This document shows positions 51,523 through 59,737 of a stretch of 64,000 nt of DNA, piece by piece (positions within the stretch are counted from its first letter, which is position 1; each line of letters opens with the position of its first letter). The stretch lies in contig NZ_QMHO01000015.1 of NCBI RefSeq assembly GCF_003313505.1, forward strand, positions 1 to 64,000, given 5' to 3'. The notes below the pieces were generated by a model, which was not told the DNA's origin, did no database searches, and worked only from the letters and a program-made list of their open reading frames with translations. The position numbers and the translations under genes were made by a program. The stretch is from Pedobacter nanyangensis. GTDB lineage: Bacteria > Bacteroidota > Bacteroidia > Sphingobacteriales > Sphingobacteriaceae.

Positions 51523-53097
51523 TTAATATTTACTTGAAATTTCTTTTGCTACCGTTTCCAATACACCGGTAATTTGGTCATCAAATTTACCAGCTTTTAA
51601 GGCTGCTAAAGTTTCTGGATGACGTAACTCCAATGCTTGTAGATAATCGGCTTCAAATTCTTTTACCTTGTTGATCGGCACGTTACGCATCAAGTTTTTA
51701 GTACCTGCATAAACAATAGCCACTTGTTTCTCTACCGTAAATGGAGAGAATTGAGCTTGTTTCAACATCTCTACGTTACGAGCACCTTTATCCAATACAG
51801 ATTTGGTAGCCGCATCTAAATCAGACCCGAATTTAGAGAAAGCCTCTAACTCACGGTATTGTGCTTGGTCTAATTTCAAAGTACCAGCAACCTTTTTCAT
51901 GGATTTGATTTGTGCGTTACCGCCTACACGTGATACCGAGATACCTACGTTAATTGCCGGACGGATACCTGAGTTGAACAAGTTCGACTCCAAGAAAATC
52001 TGACCATCGGTAATTGAAATTACGTTAGTAGGGATATATGCAGAAACGTCTCCAGCTTGAGTTTCGATAATTGGCAATGCCGTTAATGAACCACCACCTT
52101 TTACCAAGTGTTTAATTGATTCTGGCAAATCGTTCATGTTTTTAGCGATATCATCGTTAGCGTTGATTTTCGCAGCTCTCTCCAACAAACGTGAGTGTAA
52201 GTAGAAAACGTCACCTGGGTAAGCCTCACGGCCCGGAGGGCGTTTCAACAATAAAGATACCTCACGGTAAGCCACGGCCTGTTTAGACAAATCATCATAA
52301 ACGATTAACGCCGGACGGCCAGTATCACGGAAGAACTCGCCAATAGCAGCACCAGCAAAAGGCGCATAGAACTGCAATGGAGCTGGCTCAGATGCACTAG
52401 CCGAAACCACTACCGTATATGGCATTGCACCGTTTTCTTCCAAAGTACGTACAATGTTAGCTACAGTACTTGCTTTTTGGCCGCAAGCTACGTAGATACA
52501 AAATACAGGTTGACCTGCTTCGTAAAATTCTTTTTGGTTGATGATGGTATCGATACAAACCGCAGTTTTACCAATCTGACGGTCGCCAATCACCAACTCA
52601 CGCTGGCCACGACCAATTGGGATCATCGCATCGATAGCTTTGATACCAGTTTGTAGAGGCTCGTTTACCGGTTGACGATAGATTACCCCAGGAGCTTTAC
52701 GCTCTAAAGGCATCTCAAATGTTTCGCCAGCAATAGGTCCCTTACCGTCAATGGGCTCACCTAAAGTGTTTACCACACGACCTAACATGCCTTCGCCAAC
52801 TTTAATAGACGCGATTTTTTTAGTACGTTTAATGGTATCACCTTCTTTGATCTCGTCTGATGGGCCTAACAATACCACACCCACGTTATCTTCCTCAAGG
52901 TTCAATACAATTCCTTGCAAGCCGTTAGCAAACTCAACAAGCTCGCCACTTTGAACTTTAGTTAAGCCGTAAACACGAGCAATACCATCGCCCACTTGCA
53001 ATACAGTACCAACTTCTTCAAGTTCAGCTTCTGATTTGAAGCCGGCCAATTGCTGTCTGATAATTGCCGAAACTTCGTCTGGTCTTACCTCTACCAT
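51523..53097 (-). CDS. atpA: ATP synthase F1 subunit alpha
   Basis: 524 residues, somewhat longer than E. coli (513). Walker A GDRQIGKTA, RGQRELVIG, the arginine finger area RPAINVGISVSRVGGNAQ and catalytic-interface LSVDQAQ-like DQAQYRELEAFSKFGSDLD. It carries the non-catalytic nucleotide sites and the Arg that completes the beta active site. Upstream neighbour atpH is 223 bp away, downstream atpG. Confidence 0.97.
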   Translation of the reverse strand: MVEVRPDEVSAIIRQQLAGFKSEAELEEVGTVLQVGDGIARVYGLTKVQSGELVEFANGLQGIVLNLEEDNVGVVLLGPSDEIKEGDTIKRTKKIASIKVGEGMLGRVVNTLGEPIDGKGPIAGETFEMPLERKAPGVIYRQPVNEPLQTGIKAIDAMIPIGRGQRELVIGDRQIGKTAVCIDTIINQKEFYEAGQPVFCIYVACGQKASTVANIVRTLEENGAMPYTVVVSASASEPAPLQFYAPFAGAAIGEFFRDTGRPALIVYDDLSKQAVAYREVSLLLKRPPGREAYPGDVFYLHSRLLERAAKINANDDIAKNMNDLPESIKHLVKGGGSLTALPIIETQAGDVSAYIPTNVISITDGQIFLESNLFNSGIRPAINVGISVSRVGGNAQIKSMKKVAGTLKLDQAQYRELEAFSKFGSDLDAATKSVLDKGARNVEMLKQAQFSPFTVEKQVAIVYAGTKNLMRNVPINKVKEFEADYLQALELRHPETLAALKAGKFDDQITGVLETVAKEISSKY

Positions 53098-53320
53098 AAT
53101 TTTATGTTATTTTGATATCTTTTTGTAAAATGTAATCTCTTACTCTTTTGTTATTTCAGTCCCGCTTTACACTTCAATCTGTTTTATCCTTCGACAAGCT
53201 CAGGATGACAAACAGGATTTTCGTTTCAATCGGGTTTATATTAATGCTGCTGTAGTTCTTAGTTTAGTTCAGTATCCTTCAAAGTTTCCTGTCTAAATAC
53301 TAACTATTGAACACTAAAAT
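53098..53320. other. 223-bp spacer between atpH and atpA with a dispersed-repeat relic
   Basis: CCTTCGACAAGCTCAGGATGACA (in two parts, 53189-53211) is a commonly dispersed bacterial repeat phrase. The rest is AT-rich with short repeats (CTAAATACTAACTA). No ORF with a start codon. Confidence 0.4.
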
Positions 53321-53857
53321 CTAATTAGCAAACTCCTTTTTCAGTTTGGTTAAGCCACTGGCAATGCTCGCATCAAATTGCTTGTCACCTACTTTAAGGA
53401 TAAAGCCCCCAATCAAATCAGCGTTTACCTTTTCCTTAATCAGCACTTGGCTAGCATTCAATTCTTTTTTCACAAGGCTAACCACCTCTGCTCTGTTCGC
53501 ATCAGTAAGTGGGCTTGCCGAAGTCACTTCAGCAGTTACAATACCGTTAATGGTGTTATATTGTTGTACAAACTGTTTAGCCGTATCAAACAAGATCGCT
53601 GAACGACCTTTGTTCACTACCAATTTAAAGAAGCTTTGGGTAATGGCATGCACTTTTCCAGCAAAAATACCATCCAAAATGCCTTGCTTCTTATCCGAAG
53701 GTACAATCGGGTTTTTAAGGATCGCCTCTAACTCCGAATTGTCATCCACCACTTTTTCAAAAAACACCATATCATTCTTCACCTCTTCTACGGCATTTTG
53801 CTCCTTAGAAAGGTCTAACAATGATTTCGCGTATCTAGCTCCTGCTTTACTTGACAT
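53321..53857 (-). CDS. atpH: ATP synthase F1 subunit delta
   Basis: 178 residues. Six-helix N-terminal domain with YAKSLLDLSKEQN (8-20) and a C-terminal region VTAEVTSASPLTDANRAEVV and IGGFILKVGDKQFDASI, typical of OSCP/delta. It fastens F1 to the peripheral stalk b. Preceded by atpF with a 91-bp spacer of AAGTTATAAGTT-type short repeats. Confidence 0.95.
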   Translation of the reverse strand: MSSKAGARYAKSLLDLSKEQNAVEEVKNDMVFFEKVVDDNSELEAILKNPIVPSDKKQGILDGIFAGKVHAITQSFFKLVVNKGRSAILFDTAKQFVQQYNTINGIVTAEVTSASPLTDANRAEVVSLVKKELNASQVLIKEKVNADLIGGFILKVGDKQFDASIASGLTKLKKEFAN

Positions 53858-53948
53858 ATATTGTAGTTGTAAGTTGTAAGTGGTAAGTTATAAGTTGCTT
53901 AAAACATTAAGCACTAAAACCTAAAACTTAAAACGTTATACTTATAAC

Positions 53949-54443
53949 TTAGTTTAATTCAACGTCCTTTAACAAATTGTTCACCAACTCTTGTTGCTTC
54001 GCTTTGTCATCTAATTGGCTACGCAATACACGCTCTGCAATATCCAACGACAATGCCGAAACTTGGCCTTTCAATTCTGCCAAAGCGGCTTTCTTTTGGT
54101 TTTCAATTTCGATACGAGCTTTCTCGATCAATTTCGCCCCTTCAGTTTGCGCTTGCGTTTTTGCCTCGTTAACGATGCTATCTTTTAATGTTTTAGCTTC
54201 TTTCAAAATTTGGTCACGTTCTTCACGAGCTTGTTTCATCAACTCTTCGTTCTGAGAACTTAAACGAGCCATCTCTTGTCTAGCTAGTTCAGCTTTATTT
54301 AAAGCTTCATCAATGCTTTTTTCACGATCGTGAATACCTTTCATGATTGGTTTCCAGGCAAACTTGCCCAATAAAAACACCAACACCAGGAAAGAAATAG
54401 TATTCCACGCCAATAAACCAATTTCAGGAACTAATAAATCCAT
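53949..54443 (-). CDS. atpF: ATP synthase F0 subunit b
   Basis: 164 residues. One N-terminal membrane helix (about 8-28, LAWNTISFLVLVFLLGKFAW), then a long charged coiled coil (about 30-164). It is the peripheral stalk dimer that holds F1 still. Follows atpE with a 97-bp spacer and precedes atpH. Confidence 0.95.
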   Translation of the reverse strand: MDLLVPEIGLLAWNTISFLVLVFLLGKFAWKPIMKGIHDREKSIDEALNKAELARQEMARLSSQNEELMKQAREERDQILKEAKTLKDSIVNEAKTQAQTEGAKLIEKARIEIENQKKAALAELKGQVSALSLDIAERVLRSQLDDKAKQQELVNNLLKDVELN

Positions 54444-54540
54444 TGTATATATATAATATTTTTTCTTTGTTAAACTTTCTTTTAAATAAGCACCTTAGCG
54501 GCAACCCCGAAAAGGTGCTTATCTTAAAATCTTTCTTTGA

Positions 54541-54747
54541 TTATTTTGCGATCAAAGAAACTACTACCGCGAATAAAGCAACCGCCTCGATAAAAGCAGC
54601 AGCGATAAGCATAGCAGTTTGAATTTTTGAAGCGGCTTCTGGTTGACGAGCAATTGATTCCATTGCAGATCCACCGATTTTACCGATACCTAATCCAGCG
54701 CCAATTGCAGCTAAGCCTGCGCCGATTGCAGCTAATGTTCCAGTCAT
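54541..54747 (-). CDS. atpE: ATP synthase F0 subunit c
   Basis: 68 residues, two membrane helices joined by a polar loop ARQPE (34-38). The proton-binding carboxylate is Glu54 in AAFIEAVALF. The surrounding residues do not include the Ser/Thr and Gln typical of sodium-type c-rings, so a proton ring is expected. Follows atpB by 41 bp. Confidence 0.96.
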   Translation of the reverse strand: MTGTLAAIGAGLAAIGAGLGIGKIGGSAMESIARQPEAASKIQTAMLIAAAFIEAVALFAVVVSLIAK

Positions 54748-54788
54748 TTTTCTGATTTATTTATTATTGTTTAACAATTATGTTCTAA

Positions 54789-55967
54789 TTAATGGTGCTC
54801 TTCTACCGCCATACCAATAAATAGCGCCGATAGAATAGTGAATATAAATGCTTGGATAAATGCTACCAAGAACTCGATCAAACCGATGAATACCGCAAAG
54901 AAAATTGATGCTGGCGCTACAGCGATTGAGTTAAAGATAAAAATCAAGCATAGTAAAGACATTACCAAGATATGCCCAGCTGTAATGTTTGCGAACAAAC
55001 GAATCGCTAGTGCGATAGGCTTAGTAAACATACCGAAAATTTCTACAGGGATCATCAATGGTTTTAACCACCATGGCACTGGAGGGTTTAAAATGTGTCC
55101 CCAGTAATATTTATTTGCTTTAAAGGTAGTGATTAAGAAGGTAGCAGCAGCCAAAACCACAGTTAAAGCAATGTTACCTGTTACGTTGGCACCTCCCGGA
55201 AAGAAAGGGACCAAACCTAACATATTGTTTAACCAGATGAAGAAAAACACCGACAATAAATACGGCATGAAAGCAGCATATTTATGGCCTAAGTTTGGCC
55301 TGGCGATATCATCCCGTACAAAAAGAATGATAGGCTCCAAGAAAGACTGAATACCTTTTGGCGCTTTGCCAGCTCTCTTTTTATAGCCTGCTGCAACCGT
55401 AGTAAAAATGATTACCAATACTACAATTGACAGCAACATACTGAATACATTTTTGGTCACCGAAAAATCCAAAGGACGTGCATTGGTCACTTTCTCTTCC
55501 CCTTTTTCATCCGTTACGTGCGAAACATAAGAACCGTGAGCATCTGCAGTAGCATTTGCGTAGTAAATTTTATTATGGGCAATGGCAAAACGCTGACCAT
55601 TTTTTTCAACCACAACTTTACCAGCATCATCAAATTGAAAAGCAGATGAGCTAAAGGTTACCAAACCGTTGTCAGTCCAAAGAATTACGGGCAAGTGAAG
55701 GGTCAAACCATGGTCGCCATGTCCCCAAATGGTAAAAAAGTGGCTATCACTAATGTGGTGGAAAATAAACGAAGTAATATCAAATCCCTTTTCTTCTTTT
55801 CCATGTGCCTGGTCGTGTGCCGCAGGGGCACTCACTTCATGACCTTGAGCGGCCACGCTATCAGCTTGTGCAAAAGCAGCAGTTCTAAAACCTAAAAACA
55901 CAGAAAAAAGCGTAAAAACAACAATTAGCCTCTTAACTTTTGACACAAAAACTCGGTTATAATCCAT
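54789..55967 (-). CDS. atpB: ATP synthase F0 subunit a
   Basis: 392 residues, much longer than the usual 270. The additional N-terminal part has a signal peptide-like segment (about 12-33, ending AFAQ) and a His/Glu-rich stretch and beta-rich domain before the membrane region, as in other Bacteroidota. The essential arginine lies in PIALAIRLFANITAGH. It forms the half-channels for protons against the c-ring. Ends with a histidine-rich EEHH. Confidence 0.94.
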   Translation of the reverse strand: MDYNRVFVSKVKRLIVVFTLFSVFLGFRTAAFAQADSVAAQGHEVSAPAAHDQAHGKEEKGFDITSFIFHHISDSHFFTIWGHGDHGLTLHLPVILWTDNGLVTFSSSAFQFDDAGKVVVEKNGQRFAIAHNKIYYANATADAHGSYVSHVTDEKGEEKVTNARPLDFSVTKNVFSMLLSIVVLVIIFTTVAAGYKKRAGKAPKGIQSFLEPIILFVRDDIARPNLGHKYAAFMPYLLSVFFFIWLNNMLGLVPFFPGGANVTGNIALTVVLAAATFLITTFKANKYYWGHILNPPVPWWLKPLMIPVEIFGMFTKPIALAIRLFANITAGHILVMSLLCLIFIFNSIAVAPASIFFAVFIGLIEFLVAFIQAFIFTILSALFIGMAVEEHH

Positions 55968-55984
55968 TTACTCGCAGATTTTTA

Positions 55985-56365
55985 CTATTTATTTTGGTGG
56001 CGCAAGTTACGTAACAAACCTAATATTTCAAAGAGGCTAAACAATAAATATAAAGAAAAAAAATTGAGGGCAAAAGCCAGATCGCCCTTGGCTTGTTTCA
56101 AGCTGTAAATCAGCACAAAAGCCATAGCGAATAACATTTTGAGGATTACGGAGCCTAAAATTGCAAAAACACCAATTTGCGGATTTCTTTCGATGCCAAA
56201 ATGAGCCAACAGATAGGCAATTAAGGTTAGCCCGGCCAAAAATCCAAAAACTAGCCAAAACTGACCAGCAATAATGCCCGGCAACAAACTCTTCAGCAAT
56301 ATCGCTACTCCGGCAAGTACTGATGTATAAATAAAGTAGGCAACAATAAATTTTCTTAAGCTCAA
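55985..56365 (-). CDS. Four-helix membrane protein in the atp operon
   Basis: 126 residues, four membrane helices (about 8-27, 33-55, 65-83 and 97-117). It lies between AtpZ and AtpB, 17 bp before atpB, so it belongs to the transcript. In position it resembles AtpI (ATP synthase protein I), which assists c-ring assembly; the sequence itself shows only hydrophobic helices and no signature I can name. Confidence 0.65.
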   Translation of the reverse strand: MSLRKFIVAYFIYTSVLAGVAILLKSLLPGIIAGQFWLVFGFLAGLTLIAYLLAHFGIERNPQIGVFAILGSVILKMLFAMAFVLIYSLKQAKGDLAFALNFFSLYLLFSLFEILGLLRNLRHQNK

Positions 56366-56406
56366 AATGTTTCTTTTGGGACAAAGTTAATCATTGGCCT
56401 TATTAT

Positions 56407-56625
56407 TTACGATTTGTTCTTATTTAACGATCGCACGACTTGATATAGCGAAGCAGCAACCCCAACTATACCCAGTATGGCGGTAAAAAGAAAATTTTCC
56501 TCGCCCTGATGTTCATCTATTTTATAGCCAACAAAAGCAAACACTCCAATGGTGGCCATCATTTGGAAAGCCAGGCCTGTATATTTGGCATAGCTAAATG
56601 CGGTTTTATCTTTCTCCTCTCCCAT
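56407..56625 (-). CDS. AtpZ/AtpI family protein
   Basis: About 72 residues from the ATG at 56625. Two membrane helices with YTGLAFQMMATIGVFAFVGYKID (given in parts: YTGLAFQMMATIG and FVGYKID) and AILGIVGVAASLYQVVRSL, the AtpZ pattern. Such proteins stand first in atp operons and help ion supply or c-ring assembly. A TTG eleven codons earlier (56658) is a less likely start. First gene of the operon and divergent from the SprE-like gene. Confidence 0.78.
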   Translation of the reverse strand: MGEEKDKTAFSYAKYTGLAFQMMATIGVFAFVGYKIDEHQGEENFLFTAILGIVGVAASLYQVVRSLNKNKS

Positions 56626-56685
56626 AGTTTGGCTAACATTTGGTAAATTACATTTCAAATATTAAGATTATATTGCCGAATAAAA

Positions 56686-56693
56686 TATTTTTG
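56686..56693 (+). promoter_or_regulatory. -7 box of the SprE-like gene
   Basis: TATTTTTG, a TAnnTTTG match, 38 nt before the TTG start codon of the gene. No clear TTG at -33. Confidence 0.45.
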
Positions 56694-56731
56694 CGAATAT
56701 TTTGTTATAATATAAATAACTCAAAAACCAA

Positions 56732-59700
56732 TTGAACTCCTACAAAAAACATGGCTACGGAGCCTTATTGGGCTGTTTAACGCTCGCACTCATCATAAGC
56801 TGCTCTTCTCAAAAAGACACGCTTGTCAACAGAAAACTCCAAAATCTGTCTGCAAGATATAACCTTATTTATAATTCTAATGTTTTGTTGGAAGAATATT
56901 TAGAAGGCATTAATCAGAGCAGGGCAGATAATTTCAGTAGTTTTTTACCACTTTATTATGCCCCGGCCGTTGCCGATGCGACTACCGCCGGCAATAAAAT
57001 TAAGGAGCTTGACGAAATAGACCAAAAGGCAAGAACGATTATTGCAGAGAAGAACTATAGCAATTATATAGACGATGCCTACATCCTTTTAGGGAAAACC
57101 AATTTCCTGCAAGGCAAGTATTATAATGCCACAGCCTATTTCGATTATGTGGCCAAGGCCTACCAAAAAGATCATCAGGTTTATCTTAATGCACTCAACT
57201 GGAAAGCACGCAGTTTTATAGAGCTAGATGATCTGGAAAGTGCAGGAAAAATATTAGACACCGTAAAAATTGAACTCGATTCGGTAAAGAGGGGAAAATC
57301 TGAACCTTTAGCCACCTTGGCGCAATTCAGTATCATTAAAGAAAACGACAAACAGGCCATTGACTATCTGGAACGTGCCTTAAAAGCGGGGCCAAGTTCC
57401 TTAAACAGGATAAGATGGACCTATACCCTGGCCCAGCTTTACGAAAACGAAAAAGAGTATGCCAAGAGCATGGCTGCTTACCAAAAAGTAGAAAAAAGCA
57501 ACGCCCCTTTCGACATGTACTTTAATGCCAAGTTGAGCAAAATTAGAATTGCGGAAATGTTGGACGGCAAAAACTTTGACCGAACATTGCAACTTACCAG
57601 AATGCTGAAGGATGATAAGAATGTAGATTTCAAAGACCAGATTTACTATGAAATTGCTGAAGATTACTATGCCGCCGACCAGTATGCCAAAGCGGAAGAA
57701 TATTACAACCTATCCGTTAAGAATAGTACCGTTAATCAAACGCAAAAAGCATTATCCTACCTAAAAATTGCCGACCTGAACTTTAAGCAATATAGCGATT
57801 ACGTAACCGCCAAGCTTTACTATGATAGTACCGCTTTAACTTTACCCAAAACGCATCCGTTATATGAATCGATAGCCAATAAGGCCCAAAATTTGGCTTA
57901 TCTACAGCAACGCCATGAAATCATCAGCCTGCAAGACACTCTGCAAAAAATAGCTTTGCTACCTGCCAATGAGCGTGCCATGGCATTAAACAATTATTTT
58001 TTGGCCATGGCACCAAGTACCGCCAACGGTTCTAATGATCCAAATGGCGTTCCGTCCGTTAATTCGGGCAGGGCAAATGTTAATTACCAAAATCAAACTG
58101 GCGGTACCTTTTACTTTGCCAATGCCAATGCCATTAGCAGAGGATTTAATGAATTTAAACGACGTTGGGGCAACAGAAAATTAGCCGCCAACTGGCGACA
58201 AAGCATAAAGTCGTCGCAAGACCAACAAGAAGCACTTAACGCCTCGGCTGATAACGGCCCCGGTTCACTGCCTACTAATCCAGATGTAGCCTCCTCTACA
58301 AATGATAGGGCAAAAGATGCCGATAAGGCGACTTCGTATCTTGATTCCATTCCGCTGAGCCCCGCACAACTGGAAAAATCGAACCAAAAAATTATTGATG
58401 CCTATTTGGATATGGGTAGTTTTTACCAACAAGTGCTTCACGACAAACCTGAAGCCATTAAAACTTACCAAACCCTGTTAAAAAGATTTCCCAACAACAA
58501 TAAGTTGGACATCATATACTACAGTTTATACCTGGCTTATCAGGGCAACGACCAAGCCAAATCAAACGGGTACAAAAACCTGGTTTTAAGCAGGTATCCT
58601 AATTCTGTTTATGCCAAAACCATTATAGACCCTAATTTTTCTGCTAAGCAAAACGAGCTAGAAGCAACTTTGAATAGAGAGTACGAAAGCTTGTTCAATA
58701 AATTACAAGAGAAGGAATTTAAGGCCGTAATTGCCGATGCAAATGGCATTAGCCAACGGTTTCCTGGAAATAGCATGGAGCCGCAGTATGACTATCTCAA
58801 AGCCATCGCTATTGGCCGTACGGAACATGTTGACCAGTTGATTACCGCCTTTAAACTAATTACAGAGAAATACCCCAAAGATCAGCTAATTAAACCTTTG
58901 GTAGATCAGCACCTGCTTTATATCAATACACATTTAAGCGAATTCAAAAAAAGGAAAATTGCATTGGTTGACTATGACACCAACGAAATCCCTTTTGCGG
59001 AAAATAAAACAAGGATTAGGCTAAACGAACCAATTATTGCCAATTTACTTGATCCAACGGGTAAAAAAACCTATACGCCAACACCACCTATAGTACAAAA
59101 GCCCGCTGAAGAAAAGCTTCCTGTACAAAAACCGGTAGTTGAGCCAAAACCCGAGGTGAAACCTGTGCTTAAGGAAGTGAATAAAGATACTGTGGTAGCG
59201 CAAAAGCCTACAATACAGCCTAAAAAAGACTCTGTCACAGTAGCCGTTCCAGCAAAAAAAGATAGTGTAGTTACCCCATCGATAACGAAAAAAGACACCA
59301 TTGCCACACCAATTGCTACCGCGAAGCCAGATACCGTTGCTAAGCCTGTAGTACCGGAGCCTATTAAAGACAACTTGTTCAATGCAGCGTCATCTTCCAA
59401 CTATTATTATGTGGTAGCAGTAAATTCGGCCGAACTAAATGTAAGTACTTCCCGTTTTGGCATTGGGCAATTTAACCGTGGCAACTATGCCGGAACCAAC
59501 TTACGGCACCAGCTTAGGGAACTAGATGAGGACCAATTGATTATTGTTGGCGACTTTAACAGCATTGGCGATGTACAGCAATACCAACAAAATATTAAGC
59601 CTCAATTGGGCAGAATCATGAAAATTCCTGCCACTAATTATGTTACCTTTGCCATCAGCAAAGAAAATCTCGATAAAATCACTAATCGAAACACCTTAGA

Positions 59701-59737
59701 AAGGTACATTAGATATATCAGTAGCAATGAACTATAG
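56732..59737 (+). CDS. SprE/PorW-like TPR lipoprotein, type IX secretion related
   Basis: 1001 residues, start codon TTG (no ATG exists before the lipobox). Signal peptide with IISC (Cys24), then KLQNLSARYNLIYNSNVLL and about 500 residues of tetratricopeptide-like helices (e.g. AYILLGKTNFLQGKYYNA, YEIAEDYYAADQYAKAEEYY), a Pro/Lys/Thr-rich linker (about 780-885) and a C-terminal domain with YYYVVAVNSAELNVSTSRFG. This layout matches SprE/PorW, a lipoprotein of the type IX secretion system that links the core complex to others. No other T9SS gene is here. Its end overlaps the PBP1A start by 11 bases. Confidence 0.72.
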   Translation: MNSYKKHGYGALLGCLTLALIISCSSQKDTLVNRKLQNLSARYNLIYNSNVLLEEYLEGINQSRADNFSSFLPLYYAPAVADATTAGNKIKELDEIDQKARTIIAEKNYSNYIDDAYILLGKTNFLQGKYYNATAYFDYVAKAYQKDHQVYLNALNWKARSFIELDDLESAGKILDTVKIELDSVKRGKSEPLATLAQFSIIKENDKQAIDYLERALKAGPSSLNRIRWTYTLAQLYENEKEYAKSMAAYQKVEKSNAPFDMYFNAKLSKIRIAEMLDGKNFDRTLQLTRMLKDDKNVDFKDQIYYEIAEDYYAADQYAKAEEYYNLSVKNSTVNQTQKALSYLKIADLNFKQYSDYVTAKLYYDSTALTLPKTHPLYESIANKAQNLAYLQQRHEIISLQDTLQKIALLPANERAMALNNYFLAMAPSTANGSNDPNGVPSVNSGRANVNYQNQTGGTFYFANANAISRGFNEFKRRWGNRKLAANWRQSIKSSQDQQEALNASADNGPGSLPTNPDVASSTNDRAKDADKATSYLDSIPLSPAQLEKSNQKIIDAYLDMGSFYQQVLHDKPEAIKTYQTLLKRFPNNNKLDIIYYSLYLAYQGNDQAKSNGYKNLVLSRYPNSVYAKTIIDPNFSAKQNELEATLNREYESLFNKLQEKEFKAVIADANGISQRFPGNSMEPQYDYLKAIAIGRTEHVDQLITAFKLITEKYPKDQLIKPLVDQHLLYINTHLSEFKKRKIALVDYDTNEIPFAENKTRIRLNEPIIANLLDPTGKKTYTPTPPIVQKPAEEKLPVQKPVVEPKPEVKPVLKEVNKDTVVAQKPTIQPKKDSVTVAVPAKKDSVVTPSITKKDTIATPIATAKPDTVAKPVVPEPIKDNLFNAASSSNYYYVVAVNSAELNVSTSRFGIGQFNRGNYAGTNLRHQLRELDEDQLIIVGDFNSIGDVQQYQQNIKPQLGRIMKIPATNYVTFAISKENLDKITNRNTLERYIRYISSNEL

